A DNA stretch of 64,000 nucleotides from Pterobdella sp. o SKG-2022 (GCA_964035795.1 OZ038323.1:2562744-2626743), one strand, 5' to 3'. Shown: positions 36,101 through 48,318, numbered from the stretch's first letter. Notes: a model not told the origin generated them from the sequence alone. Made by a program: numbers and translations.

Positions 36101-38214
36101 TATGCATGGTCTGTTTTATGAGTGCTGGTGCAGCTTTTTATCTAAAAAGCTCGAACCAGCTTTACAACAAAAGTTTGAAAAATTATTAAGGAAAATTTCA
36201 AATTTATCTTCTATAAAATACTTGCAGTCTGGTCTGCATGAGGCATTTTTCTGATATAGTTTCATGGATCTTCATGGTTGCATTAAGTCCACCAAAATTG
36301 TATAACTTTTGGTCGAATGTTGATCTCAAAAGTATTTTTGTTTAAATTATAGAAAGCGTAGTTCAACAACAAAAATATAAAACAAATAATTTTGAAAATG
36401 GATTTACTTAGAAAGCCCGTTGTTAACGAATTGAAATAAAAATACGTTCCAAATAATTTACAAAAAACAACTTAAAATCCATGAAAAATTCTCAAAAACT
36501 CAGTTTTTATAAGCTCCAATTCAATATTTGTGTTGAAAAAACTTTTGAATCAAAGCATCGATCAATCATACACTGCATACAAAACCCACCTGTACAACTT
36601 GGCAAGCCTAAATGCCCGGCAGATGGACTTGAAACCAAAGCTAAGATATAGAAAATCCAGAGGGAGAAGAGAAAGACAGTCGATATAGAAATACGAACTC
36701 TCCATGTATCTGATTCTCATCTTGAACGAATCAGTTTGCAAGACTCCATCGTCAGAATAGGCGGTCCTAGCGTTGAAGAGCACGTCGAGAAGGTAGATCA
36801 GATCGCATGTGTAGTCTGCAGTGAACCACAGGAACATGCTTGATGACGTCACTTCCTGGATTGCTATCCTGTGTGGTGTTTTATATTGGTGGTTGATGCT
36901 GATCACGCTAATTTAAGCATTAGTTTGTGGGAATGATTTTTCGAGAAAAAAGACGAATGAAAATACTGAATGAATTTTTGGTTTTGTTAAAAAATGAACA
37001 AAAAAAAATTGTAAAATATTGAAAAGTTGGAATTATTTTGTTGCCAGACAACTAATTGATATAAATTCACATCTTCAAAATGAAAAAATCTTGTTAACAA
37101 ATCCTCTCTACTCAACATTTACAACAACCAACGCCCAGAAATCATTCCCCTTCTAACATAACCGCCATATGGACGCCAAACTTACCAAATTAACACAACA
37201 ACATAAATCAGCACAGATATTTTAGTCAGACAAAAAAAGCAACCGTTTCAAAAATCACTAAGTGAAAAGAAGAAAGATGATCGACAGAGATCATGTTTGA
37301 AAAATTAATTCTTAGCATATTGGAGAGCGAATAGCAAAAAATAAACGATGCTTTTATCAAATAAATGCCGCGGTTTTGATTGATGTGGAGTTTTCATCGG
37401 GGGAAATTGCAAATATGCACACTTTTTAATAAAAACATGAGTGTGAAATTAAGGTAGGAAATTTATTTTAAGTATGGACAATCGCTGTTTTGAAATATTT
37501 GGAAAAAACTTTTAAAAATTTAATTTTTTGAAGATATTAGTTATTTAAATTTCCCCCATAAGTAGTTCAGTACTTTCATCACTCAGACAAGAAAACAATG
37601 AAATCAATTAGATTCTCACGATATACACGATAAAACACCGAAACTAAGTAAATAATAATGATGAAATGGAAAACTAACAACATAAACCTTCAATGAAACC
37701 CAATAGAGGCCAATAAGCTTAAACCCTCATCCCCTCCCCCTCTTCACCGATAAGCAATGGTCCACAAGTTGTAAACGAAAGCCACACTGACCATCAGAGA
37801 CCACCAATAAGCCAGACGACCAGATGGATCAAACACAAAACTCCAGTTGCAACCATTCTCACCTGAAATCCCGATTTTAGACGTTTTCTGATTATAGTTA
37901 ACAGATTTTTTTCTGTTTTTCTCTATTTGTTTTCTTCGATTTTTGCGAGCAAGATATGGATTTTTTCGGTTTCTCAGTCTTTCTTCTCTTTGAAACGGTC
38001 TAGAAAATTGGAAATAATCATCAGTATCATCCGTCAGCACCCGTCTTTCCATCGGGTTGTCGTGTGCCATGGAGCACACCCCCATGTAAGGGAAGTGGCA
38101 CCAAGCCTGGTATATGGCGCTTTTTTCATCATAAAAATGCGACTTCGCTTCATGTTGCGACACGCCATAATCACATTCCTTCTCGTCGAATGTCACACAT
38201 TGCTTAGCGGTCAT
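18076..38214 (-). CDS. CNG-family channel with degenerate pore and giant S5-pore insertion (3' end not found)
   Basis: Eight minus-strand exons in order: 38214-37748, 36868-36590, 31156-29838, 26725-26563, 25910-25768, 20747-20609, 18962-18908, 18190-18076. All introns are GT-AG and all phases agree (2,2,1,2,1,2,0,1), giving 893 codons before the missing C terminus. Domains by residue: S1 about 133-153 after FVFDPSG; S2 with [16 protein letters not shown]3 with [10 protein letters not shown]4-S5 with [21 protein letters not shown]5 about 269-290; S6 about 651-679; C-linker 688-742; cyclic-nucleotide-binding domain from about 765 with [29 protein letters not shown] and NRRTAS. It resembles CNGA subunits of the plasma membrane more than CNGB. 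Two things are odd: about 315 extra residues between S5 and the pore, and IKLRST where the filter TTIGET belongs. Ion conduction is therefore doubtful; a regulatory or silent subunit is inferred. Confidence 0.8.
18191..18907 (-). other. Channel intron 7, with MITE fragment
   Basis: Non-coding. 18652-18735 resembles one arm of the foldback family (ttgagaattcatacatttat, aaaagctataattttcgat, tttatcataaaacattagc). Confidence 0.6.
18908..18962 (-). CDS. Channel exon 7: ligand-contact segment
   Basis: Only 55 bp: acceptor ccaccacag, donor CAAAG|gttctc. It encodes [18 protein letters not shown], completing NRRTAS. The Arg and Thr equivalent to the cyclic-nucleotide phosphate and purine contacts of CNGA are both kept, consistent with a working ligand site. 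Confidence 0.9.
18963..20608 (-). other. Channel intron 6
   Basis: AT-rich, nothing recognised except a weak tRNA-like patch at 20488-20530 (cccgggttcaatttc resembles a decayed B box). Confidence 0.5.
20609..20747 (-). CDS. Channel exon 6: CNBD beta-roll
   Basis: Acceptor aaaccacag, donor AACCG|gtttgt. It encodes [20 protein letters not shown] and [20 protein letters not shown] is the phosphate-binding-cassette motif that contacts the cyclic nucleotide ribose-phosphate in this family. Confidence 0.92.
20748..25767 (-). other. Channel intron 5 (5 kb)
   Basis: Holds the LINE fragment at 25210-25630, a (TA)n run at 23299-23322 and a MITE-like fragment near 22975-23095 (ends aatgtctctaaa). No other exon was supported. 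The open frame at 21208-21429 is AT-driven. Confidence 0.55.
25210..25630 (-). pseudogene. Decayed 3' end of a LINE-type retrotransposon ORF
   Basis: One minus-strand frame reads [55 protein letters not shown], then TGA, then continues in the same frame [20 protein letters not shown] and [20 protein letters not shown] to a stop. This pattern (GKRPDG-x-T-x-x-PW, WDFTCSDTLA, KY-L-Y-F-P-x-x-VET-G, TGE-RS-SFL-QR-S-AVQRGNA) is familiar from the C-terminal end of reverse-transcriptase polyproteins common in invertebrate genomes. The 5' part is missing and one in-frame nonsense codon interrupts it, so it is dead. It lies in the same orientation as the host gene, 138 bp beyond the end of exon 5. Confidence 0.75.
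25768..25910 (-). CDS. Channel exon 5: end of C-linker and start of CNBD
   Basis: Acceptor taaaccag, donor CGTAAAG|gtgagg. It encodes [19 protein letters not shown], then [20 protein letters not shown], closely matching CNGA sequences ([36 protein letters not shown]). Confidence 0.92.
25911..26562 (-). other. Channel intron 4
   Basis: 652 bp, AT-rich, nothing recognised. Confidence 0.6.
26563..26725 (-). CDS. Channel exon 4: C-linker
   Basis: Acceptor caaccacag, donor CTGCG|gtgagc. It encodes [20 protein letters not shown], then [10 protein letters not shown] and LDLLPDSLR, matching the CNG C-linker pattern (ID-VK-YM-x-R-x-V, WFDYLW, LPDKLRAEIA). Confidence 0.9.
26726..29837 (-). other. Channel intron 3 with tandem repeat near the donor
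   Basis: Nothing coding found. The first 140 bp after the exon 3 donor (29700-29822 on the + strand) are an imperfect tandem repeat of atcataataacataggaaaat-like units. Confidence 0.55.
29700..29822. repeat. Imperfect minisatellite, unit about 20-25 bp
   Basis: Repeated atcataataacata(ggaaaat) blocks with variable spacing, directly adjoining the exon 3 splice donor of the channel gene. Confidence 0.7.
29838..31156 (-). CDS. Channel exon 3: S4-S5, S5, giant insertion, pore remnant, S6
   Basis: 1319 bp without a stop, acceptor cttcgtag, donor TTCCAAA|gtaact. It starts [20 protein letters not shown], aligned to the CNGA FFDRTETRTNYPNIFR segment. S5 contains [13 protein letters not shown]. Then about 315 residues of low-complexity sequence follow (Asp/His-rich, Lys-rich, then Asn runs near 30070-30240). 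Next comes a pore-helix remnant [20 protein letters not shown] (about residues 611-630), a Ser-rich stretch, and S6 with [20 protein letters not shown] and AARKDFQ. The intact frame over more than 1.3 kb of AT-rich DNA argues for coding selection. Confidence 0.8.
32846..33062. repeat. Foldback MITE copy, diverged
   Basis: Contains the family blocks aattttcgaaaaattcaac and atcataaaccattagt, and the end tattagagacatcttgag, which matches the AGAGACAT/AGAGGCATCTT termini of the 2542 element. The left end (gtggagacttttaatat) is less certain. Confidence 0.5.
33117..33203. repeat. Short hairpin element related to the foldback family
   Basis: TTTTCAAATACACTAA at the left is the inverse of TTTAGTGTATTTGAAAA at the right, flanking the family block ttcaactttatcataaatca. 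It lies only 55 bp from the preceding copy. Confidence 0.6.
35459..36160 (-). pseudogene. Unrecognised decayed reading frame
   Basis: One minus-strand frame from about 36085 down to TGA at 35459 keeps protein-like sequence across several stops: [36 protein letters not shown], stops, [30 protein letters not shown], stops, [20 protein letters not shown] and then to VDKSEKP-stop. Upstream (36160-36085) a neighbouring frame reads [18 protein letters not shown] and joins through a T-run frameshift. Stops occurring in a constant frame suggest a dead copy of a retroposed gene or an element ORF; alternatively a 51-bp gt-ag segment removes two of the stops. I do not recognise the family. Confidence 0.4.
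36590..36868 (-). CDS. Channel exon 2: S2, S3, start of S4
   Basis: Acceptor caccacacag, donor TACAG|gtgggt. It encodes [20 protein letters not shown] (S2), an S2-S3 loop with the CNG-typical G-V-L-x-T-D-x-x-K-M-R-x-R-Y pattern, S3 ([19 protein letters not shown]) and the basic S4 start ([11 protein letters not shown]). Conservation is good here, so the sensor domain is not decaying. Confidence 0.85.
36869..37747 (-). other. Channel intron 1
   Basis: 879 bp, AT-rich, nothing recognised. Confidence 0.6.
37748..38214 (-). CDS. Channel exon 1: N terminus and S1
   Basis: The ATG at 38214 (aaaATGacc) opens 155 codons; an in-frame TAA lies a short distance upstream. The cytoplasmic N terminus is hydrophilic with a basic cluster ([15 protein letters not shown]). 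It is followed by [17 protein letters not shown], which matches the conserved pre-S1/S1 start of CNG channels (FVIDPAGDWYYRW type). Ends TATCG|gtgaag, phase 2. An upstream coding exon cannot be excluded. Confidence 0.75.
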
Positions 38215-38839
38215 TTTATAATGCTTTTTGATACATCCTCTCAATTATTTTAAACAACTCCAGCTTGTGTTAATTGCTTCATTTTTTGGTGTTCCACATA
38301 TGATCATCCTCCATTGAAATTCAAAACTCTATAAATCATTTTTGCACTTGTCTCGAAGAAAACTTTGTCTTTAAGGAAATTCGTTGTAAATATATAATTA
38401 TTGTTTCTGAAAAAAAACACTTTTTTTCAAAGAGCTGTGCTTTTTTCTCTCTAAGTGAAACAAATGGCCCTCATAAATAAGCGCTTTTGTTTGAATAAAA
38501 CACGAATAACAGTTTTCTCAACGTATGCAGTGTTATCTTTCCAACCACAAACATCCAAAAATTCAGTTCAACATTTAAAACTTTACCAAATTTTTTGCTT
38601 TTTCTTCATGACCAATCAAAACATTTGCTTCAACTTTTAACCATTTAATCTTTCAATGTTTTCAGACAATTTAATCCCAAGCCTTCAAGTTATCACGCAT
38701 TTATCATTTAAATATCCTTAATTTTTCACATAGTGATCAACCCAACAATCTAACTTATCAATTATTATCACTATTCCAAAAACTTTTTTAAGACATTAGA
38801 GAGTTGAGAGAGAAGCAACGTTGAAAGCAGTGACCAAGC

Positions 38840-38846
38840 TTATAAG
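38840..38846 (-). promoter_or_regulatory. Candidate TATA element of the channel gene
   Basis: On the minus strand GGTCTTATAAGCTTGG lies about 630 bp upstream of the ATG at 38214, followed about 30 bp on by pyrimidine-rich GCTTCTCTCTCAAC. The position is plausible for a core promoter. No in-frame coding exon was found between the two. Confidence 0.3.
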
Positions 38847-40804
38847 ACCAGTGATGATGCAAACTTATACGCTTGCCTTTATGCCATCTGCTTTGTATTT
38901 TTTCTTCTTTTATTTTTATTCTTTTTTCAATTAATTTTTAAATATTTTTTCATGCTGTTCACATTTATTACATCGATATATTAATTCCGCGTTGAGTTAT
39001 GCGTCATGGTCAATGCGCTCAGTGTAACATTGCAATATACTGAAAAATTATGGCAACTTGTAAAATGCCTAATATTTTAGTCAATTTTTATAACTTGAAA
39101 AGCTGAATACGATTTATTTGGATAAATACCATTTATATAAAATTCTTTCAGTTTGATTTCAGTCATTTTGTATTTTATCGGTCATTTTTTTTATTAATTA
39201 GGAACTCTATCATGATAAATTAACCATATGGGTTACAAAAAATTTCAGAAAGACAATGACTAAAATTATTTCTAAATGCTTTTGAAACGCATCAAGTTTT
39301 AAAATGATCTTTTTTATTTTTGATGAAATAATAAACTTTTCATTAGTTATTTTTTTGAATTACTAAAAGATTTTAAATTGTGTGATAAAAGAAAAACGAA
39401 CTCATTTGATAAGTTTTTGATTTTGCTTCGCTGTTTGATCCCACAGCTACGTGCCCGCTGGTTTGATGATATAATTCAACACATAGCTTGGAAAACTTGT
39501 TAAATTAACATTTAAACGAAAAAAAGAAGAAAAAAAGATTTTTTTTAATTGTGTAAATTATTTGATCGATTTATTGAAAAAAATATAAAAAAGAAAATTT
39601 AATATAGAGGTTGGTGAAGAAAAGAAATTAAGTTTTGTAGGCCTATAACAAGGCCTCCCTGTATCTTTGAAGCTAATAAAAACCCGAATTGCATTTCTCT
39701 CACCAGAACAATCTTGTTTAGGGAATATTTTAAAAGATAATTATTATTATTTTTAAAATCTCATTTTTTTAAATTATGATATTGATAAATATTAAATAAA
39801 AAGCTTCAGACAGAAAGATTTATTATCTGTTTTATGTATTCCTAACATAATGTATAATATAACCTAACAAGGGTTCATATTTGTTTAGTTATATCATACT
39901 GGGTACAAGCTAGCACTAAATAGTATTGACTATATTAACAACAGTGCTTTATCATTATCAAGTAAAAAGGTTGATTTCATCTAAGCATTGGACAGTTTTT
40001 AATGAACTTTCAGTATAGCTCATAATAGAGAGATAGTTGGTCTTCTGCTAAAATTCTTTTACCGTGGTTCTGGGTGCGTTTCTTTGCTAGCATACAGATA
40101 GAGTACAGAGTACATACAGAGTACATTAAAATACATATTTTTAGTTCTCTATATCTTATGTTAATTTAATTTAAAAAAATGTGAATGATCCTAGTTATTA
40201 AATAAACTACCATTAAATTTTTGCATGATAGCCATAAAACTTGATCATATGTACTATGTAAATCCGCTCAATGTGGGTGTTTTTAACACTTAAAAATTTA
40301 CAAAAAACTTCTTTACCAAATCAATTTTGTTTGTACATGTTTTGCTGGTTTCAACTTTTGTGTTAGTTTTAAATCTTTCGCTAGGTGGTAAAAACTCAAA
40401 TGAATTCACTTCCTGTATTTGTTTTTTGAAGTTAATTAACTCCCTTGTCTAATAAAGTTTCTTGTCTTGTCTAATAAAATGTCAGCAAGCTTTTTAGCCG
40501 CATCATGTAACTCTTATATTCTGTATCTGATTTTGGGTTTGAATAGCAATAACTTTCATGAAAAGATGGTTAGGTTATCATTAACTTCGATGTTTTTTTT
40601 TCAATTTATCGAAGTTTGGAATTTTTGGATTTCTTTTCCGTTGTATTAATATTTAAGTTGGAAGAGGTATTCTATTCCTTCATCATTAGATTTAGTTTAC
40701 CTGAATTGAAAATTAAATGAAGTTTTCAAAACTTCTCAAGTCATTATTTTGTTTTTTTTTTGATATAAATTTTCCCAACGCCTACCGACAAGCACTTTAT
40801 TCTC

Positions 40805-41117
40805 ACTATAGTAAGAAAAATGTTTTTTTAAACTAACCAATAGGATTGAAGCAGAAAGGACCAATCATAGAACTTTAAAAAAAACACACTAACATTTATT
40901 AATATCACAACACATGACAGCACAATAACACATAACCTCATGACACCTAACAACACAATAACACATAACAACAACTTAACACATAACAACCCCATAACAG
41001 ATAAAAACAATATAAGACACTGTAAAAACTGTATTTGTTTTTGAAAAACCCTATGATTGGTCCTTCCTGCTTCAATCTTATAGGTCTGTGAAAAAACCTC
41101 ATGTTTTCTATAGTAAA
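40805..41117. repeat. MITE with internal tandem repeat
   Basis: The left arm (ACTATAGTAAGAAAAATG ... ATTGAAGCAGAAAGGACCAA, TCATAG) is the inverse of the right arm (CTATGATTGGTCCTTCCTGC, TTCAAT ... CATGTTTTCTATAGT). The arms are about 75 bp. The interior is a degenerate repeat of ACACAATAACACATAAC-like units. No ORF. Flanking sequences 40771 (tttcccaacgcctaccgac) and 41126 (tttcctacgccaaccgac) are similar direct repeats. Confidence 0.75.
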
Positions 41118-41812
41118 CGTGAACTTTTCCTACGCCAACCGACTTAAAAAGAAATATGCAATTCTATTAACAAAACGTGTAAACTAAATGAAACAAAAAT
41201 AGTAATAAAAGACATTGCATGGAGTTATTAAGCGCACATGCAGAAAATCGTGTTTTCAGTTTTGAAAAATTTATTTTAAAAAATTAAAAAATAAGAAATC
41301 ATTTCACATAAAGTCTCAAATATCTTGAAATTCTCAATATACATATACATTAACTTCGTCACAAACCGCTTTGAATGCATTCAAATTACGATACTGAAAC
41401 AAAATAGTTATTCTCAATATTTTTCATCAAATCAAGTTGTGCAAGCCCCATTATAGGAACACAAACTCATAAAATTTCTTTATATAAGCCTATAAAACTC
41501 TGGTAGACTATAATCATATTCAGACAATGTAACCAACCATTGATCAAAACGCAAATCAATTGCTGTAATTTCTTTTACATTTCTCATTTTCATCAGAACT
41601 TTCATCTTTAATATTTCTTCAAAAAGTTTTTTTGATCTGTAAATGTCATTACCAGCTTTGGTGTGTTGCTATGCAGTTTCATCAACATTAACCTTTTATA
41701 ATGTTAGTTTGTAAGTTTGACTCACAAACGTTGATTTCGTATAATAAAGACCTCATTCTGGTTATTTATACTACTGTTTCAGGTTATTCTACTTGGTTAC
41801 TCCATGATTCTT

Positions 41813-41850
41813 CTATCATCTGGCTGTAGAAGACATTTTGCAGATGATAG
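41813..41850. repeat. Perfect 10-bp hairpin
   Basis: CTATCATCTG at 41813-41822 and CAGATGATAG at 41841-41850 with an 18-nt loop. No terminator-like or mobile-element context is evident. Confidence 0.5.
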
Positions 41851-42495
41851 TAGAGTGGGTGTTAATTTTATAAATACTGATTTAACAAGTTGGAAAACCA
41901 TAATACAATGTGAAATCCATACTGAATGCAAAAGTCTCCGGATTTTTGAGTGCTGAAATGTTGCAATTGAATAAACAATTGAGTGGCGAAGATCCTCAGA
42001 AACAATCTTTTGCTATTCAAAAATACTTTTTTACTTTATTACTAATTGTATCAATAATTTCAACAAAAACAATAATAAAAACAATAATGATAATAGCATA
42101 CTGCTAAATGAATAATAAATGAAGAGGTCAAAGAACAAGATCGATCTTAGCCATCATAAATTAATTTCATTTCTTGTAGTTGCAGAGTTTCGTATTGATT
42201 CACCTGAGAAGCCAAACACTTTGGAGTTAAAATGAAAGATACGATTGATAAATACATTAGTCTAGAATTTCCGTTATTTTTTTGATCAAATTTCTTATCG
42301 ATTTTTGTTTGTTATTTCACTTTTATTGTCTGTTTAGTGTTAGTATTTTTTAGCGGTTAATTAATGTTTATTTTTTTATGATTAGTTATTAGATTCGGCA
42401 TTATGATGAAAAAGAATATAATTACTAGTATCACTAAAATATTTGGGATGGTTATTTTCACATGAAAGATAAGATATGTGGAATGATAGATGTAT

Positions 42496-42782
<287 letters not shown>

Positions 42783-43719
42783 CTCGATGGTTGGAATTTT
42801 TGAGTATGTTTGACTTCACTCACATCAAGTTCTCGGCATGAGGTAGCCAGCTCAAAAACAACATTCAAGTGTGGATATGTGTGTGGGAACGAACGAACGG
42901 AGAAGCGTGACAGAGACACACAATCACATGTGAAACTCGCAACATTGAAAAGGAATTTTTGACAAGGCTCGAATGCATTTGAGCGTTTGCTTCTTTCGAT
43001 ATCCTTGACATGTCATCTGTACTTTCACACACACACACACATCCATAAGCCACAGACACAGCATTGTGAGACATTTATAGGTAGATCGATGAGAAGAGAT
43101 TATGTCATATATTATATCAATTTGAACAAAGACACAACTACATGTAGTAGAAGGTGGAGATATCTAGCATTTATTAAAAAATATTCTTTCCAAAAAAAAA
43201 TTATAGTTTCACTGCTTCATCAAATAGAATTGCTAACTAATAAATATCAAAAGGCACACTTAAGCATTTTATTTGCTACCTCCTTAGCTAGCAGTGCATC
43301 AGACTACCACTGTCCTACATATGTCCCAGTGCAGACCAGCCTTATAAAACATATCAGTGACGAACTTGGAAACTTTTTAGTTGTTTTTATAAGCTTCCTC
43401 AATCAATGGTCTTCGTTTGATTTGAGTATTGTGACTACCAATCAGAGTTTGTTTTGTGGGACTGAAAAATTTCTCAATTCAGTTTGAATTACAAAGTTAA
43501 TTTAATTAAAGTTGATCCTTCATTATCATTTTGTTTCTTTGGAAATTATTTTCACAAGCCAAAAGATCTTTGTTTTTTGATTGTTTATAGATTTTCTAAT
43601 TTCAAAAAAAATTCGAGAAGAAAAAAGTGTTCATGAATTAACTTTGAAAATATAAATTAATTTTCTTTAAAAAACACACTTTCTGAGCTGAATAAAAAAA
43701 AAGAATTTCTGTTTAGGTT

Positions 43720-43796
43720 GACACAAACACACACACAAACACACACACACACACAAACACGCACACACACACACAAACACACACACATATACACAG
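43720..43796. repeat. Imperfect (CA)n microsatellite
   Basis: ACACACAAACAC-type units. Together with 42496-42779 (TG) it forms a pair of inverted simple repeats about 0.9 kb apart. Confidence 0.9.
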
Positions 43797-46700
43797 GTCA
43801 CATGACCATCTTATCTGCTTCATGCCTTCTATCGATGCCCTAATGTTTTTTATAATCATAAAAATCGTTTCAATGCAAGAAGTGATGATAAAATTATTAT
43901 TATTTTTATTTTTCATTATCCTTATTATTGGTGTTTCCAATAAGTTTCTAGGTATTATTGGAGTGCATTATGAAAATATCACTCTTCGTTCACTTCATTC
44001 AAAATTTCGAGTTTTGAGTACCATTTGTTTTTTTTGGCTGCAGTTAAACTTACACTGTTATCATTGAAATCAAAGTTGAAACAAATTCTTTTGGAACCAA
44101 TTACTCAAACATAGTAGTTCACCACAAGCTACATTGCAATTGGTACATCAAAATTGCATTCATATACCGCCTATCAAATGAACGTGACACAAGCTAAAAA
44201 TGAACGAAACAAAGGCTGTCCAACAAAGCGGTTTCCATAATAGAAGAAAGAAATTTAATTCGTTTTGTATTAAAAAAAATAATAAATAAAGAATAAATGA
44301 ATGATAAATAACTGTTTTTTTATCAAAAGTATCAAATTACTCATGAATCTTAGTAAAAAGCTGTCGAAAAAAATCATCCATGACAAGCTATATAACATAT
44401 GTAACAAAGGCAGTAATGGTTAAGAAATCTCCAATTGATACCACGCGTGATAACTCTATAAATGAATTTGTTCTATTTTTGTTCACATGCCCAAAAAATC
44501 ACTAAATTAACTAGATTTTTCTGTTAATTAATTTAATTATATGGGGAAATGTTATATATTACCAGGTTGTTTGAAGGCTACCAAAATGATTGAAATTAAT
44601 ATTGTTATATTAACGATGCTATTATATTTTTTTGAATAAAATACTATTATTTTGTTTTGTCCAACCGTGTCTTTCAAGCTATTCACTGTGAGATTATAGA
44701 AGTAAAAAAGGGTTTTTTTAAACAAAACATGAAAATTGAAAAATCTAAATACATTTCTTGAATGTTGTAAGTATATTTATAGCATTTGTAGCATATGTAT
44801 TCTTATAACGAAAAGCTATGCACAGCAGTTTGGCTGAAACGCCAAAAAACTGAGAATTTTATAAATGAGTTTAAAATTTGAAGAAATGTAAATCTTTGGT
44901 TCTTTACATAAATAATTCATGAGTTTTGGTGCAAATTTAAAATCAGAGGGTGTCAAATAACGCAGCTTTTAGAGCTTGTTTCAATCGTAAAACACAAATA
45001 AAGAAAGTTGCCATATGACATAATTTAACTTCATAGATGTGCTTTAAAGCATTTTCATGTGGCCCAGTTTGATTTGATTTCCACCTTAATGTATTTATGT
45101 TAATAGAGTTATTTATTAATTTTCATTTTTTTAATTTATTTTCAAAAACTTTACGTAAAATATTGGGAATATAGTTTTGCTGAGAATTGAAGCTTCTAAG
45201 TGTCTTGCCTTAAAAAACTCAATACTCGAAATGAAAATTTTGAAAACTATGAACAAATGAGAAGAATATTTTAGAAAACTTCTGTGAAGTGAATGGAATC
45301 TTCTGAAGAGGTGCACTTATATCCTGGATGTTTATTGAAAAGCTCTGCATCTTTTATAAATATCATTCGTCTTCTTAAATACCCTTGTTTTAATGTGGCT
45401 TGTAAAAAATCATTATGGAATTTTAAAAGTTAGTAAAAACCTTCTAGAAACATTGTTTTCTAATAATTTCTTCGATTCAATACATCAAATATAAACTTCA
45501 AATACATTTACTTGCAAAAAACTTTAAATCTTAAAGAATTTATTTAAAACGAATAAATCGAGATTAATCTCCCTATATCAAAGCAAACTCAAAAAAAGTT
45601 TTTTCAAGAGATGGTTTTCGGTATTTTAACTTTCAAATATATCCTCATTCATCAAAAAACTTATAAAATCCTATGATTTGAAATTATATTCTTAAAGCCA
45701 AAATTTCTGGTATAAAGAAGAGCGCATTTCCGAGTTTTTTCTTCAATTCTTTGCACAATGTGAGTACACAATCCTCCCATATTATCTGAGATTCAACACT
45801 ACAACACAGCTGCATCTGACCCAAAAAATAAATTCAAATGTAAAGCAATAAAAAAGATGAAACGGCTTTTATTTCTATCTTGAATGTTTTACATTCCGTG
45901 TATATAACACTCAACGCAACATGCAAGTTATGTTATCTCTCCAACAGCGACACACACAGTTGTAAATCTGACAATAGCCCTCTTTATATATTTGTATAAA
46001 GTGTAGAAACTTGATTTATATACAGAGAATAATACTAATAAAATGAAATCAAATTGAAATAAAACATATATAATACAACTTGAATACAATAAAGCATAAG
46101 ACATACCTAATACAATATTTATTATAGCTTACTAATATACCATACTTAATTTCATAATAAACATATTAATACAAAAAACAAAAAAATTAAAGTAACATTC
46201 CAAAACTTTTAAAAAACACATTTTGATGGAATAAAAATCTATTAGGACCTCTATACTCTAAATAACATACAAACCAAAACCCTTCCACTCAAACAATTGC
46301 ACCTTCCTCTTATACTGAAAAAAATAAACACAATATTCTATAACAAAAACACAAAAGTTTCAACACATGAAAAATATATTAAACACATTTAGAATAAATT
46401 TAAATGCATTTCAATGAATATTCATTTAAAATTTTAATGTGAATTTAAAGAGATACACCAAAATAAATTTACATACAAACGCACATAGATCTTCTTAAGT
46501 ATCATTATGCATATCGTAAACATGAATATATATATTACAGATAATATGCATGTTTCCTGAAATTCTTGAAGCACTTTTGTATTGCACTATTATACAAATT
46601 GCCTATAAAATATGGGATAAAACCAGTTAAGATTTGAATAAAATTTAACATATGTAAGACTATGGATACAAATAGATATTTCAATAGGGTGTATTATATA

Positions 46701-48177
46701 CATTGAAATAATATAGAAAGAATTTCATATATACATCAAAATAGTCTATTATATTCCACTATAGGTTATATATCAAATGAAATTATACTACAAGATCAAC
46801 GGCACAATACGTACGTCTGTGAGAATGTAGACATATATAAGTGAAACACTGTCAATTGGGTATGTTTTGTTGCAATTTTGGCAGTTGAGTTTAACAGTAA
46901 TAAAACATAATAACAAATATTGGTAAATAACTCGTTAATAAATAAATAAATGAATAAATAAATAAATAAAGATTCTGATTTAAAGGATTATGTTAATTAA
47001 AATAAATAAACTGAAAAAGGTGAAATAGCCAAAATTAATTCAAATGTAAAAAATATTCAAAATGATATTAATAGAATTAAAGCAACAATAATATTAAAAT
47101 AATAGTAAAAATAAAAAGTGAATAATATCAATAATAATAATAATAATAAAAATATTAATCTAATCAAATTTTTCAATCCTCTGCGTGGAATTCTAAGTGG
47201 GATTTGTCAAGTTGCTTACTATGAGCGTCTATTTTTTTAATTAACCTTATAAAATCGCAATTTACATGATATCTGATGGAAATAAGAAGGTTAATAGCTG
47301 TGTGAACAGATTTAATAGCGATAATGAAGAAACAAATAACAAAGAAGAGTAGATACTAATAAGAATAATAAAAAAAATAATTCAAAATAATAGAAATAAA
47401 AATAATTAAAAAGAATAATAATAATAATAGGAATGATAACAATGTTGGAAATTGAGCATAAAGGTGAGTAATTTTTGTTACATTTAAAATGTAACTTCAA
47501 TGTTTTTTTATAATGCTGAAACAAATATTTTTTAAAGCATAACTCAATCAATACATGTATTTTATAATATGCAATATTTCAAATAATATTGGAAAGATAT
47601 GCTTAGTACAAAGTCGTCTATAGTTTACTTGTATCTATGTCTTGAGAATACTTTGATTTCTTATGCTGCTATTTCAAACAAAAAAAATATCAATAATAAT
47701 AATTATGATGATAATAATGATTATTATTATTGTTTATTGTTTTTGAAAAATTTGAATGACATTCAGACTGTTTAGTTCAGAATGAAAAGGTTATAATACT
47801 ATTGATGCTGGGGCTTAATTAATAATCAGTAGTATTCTTATTCTATTTATCCATTCTTTTGCATTAATATCATTTTGTAGCGCTTTATTCTTTATTGTAT
47901 ATTTCAAACAATATCCTATAAAAAGAATTAGGATGGTTCAAACAGTGATTACCAAATTTTATTGCATTTCGGAACACCTTTGTTAAAAGAATGTGTTTGC
48001 TTACTTATTAATTTGAGATGATTATTTTGTTTTCACATATTTTATACATTTAATTTGTGACAATAATAATCTTCAACCGCTTAAAATAATAGCATTGTTC
48101 TCGTTGGTATATTACATTTTAATAACATTAACACTAATGCTTATAATTCTATTAATTGTATCACTAAGAAGCATTCA

Positions 48178-48253
48178 CTGCTACTAATACTACTACTAAG
48201 ACTACTACTAATACTACTACTACTATTACTACTACTACTACTAATACTACTAT

Positions 48254-48318
<65 letters not shown>

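Larger units (their letters stand above)
31157..36589 (-). other. Channel intron 2 (5.4 kb)
   Basis: Contains MITE copies at 32846-33062 and 33117-33203 and the decayed reading frame at 35459-36160. The rest is AT-rich with nothing recognised. Confidence 0.55.

Noticed and set aside
42987..43487. 166-codon plus-strand open frame
   Set aside because: It begins within a short CA repeat, and shows no recognisable domain, no splice-supported neighbours and no codon signal beyond the background.
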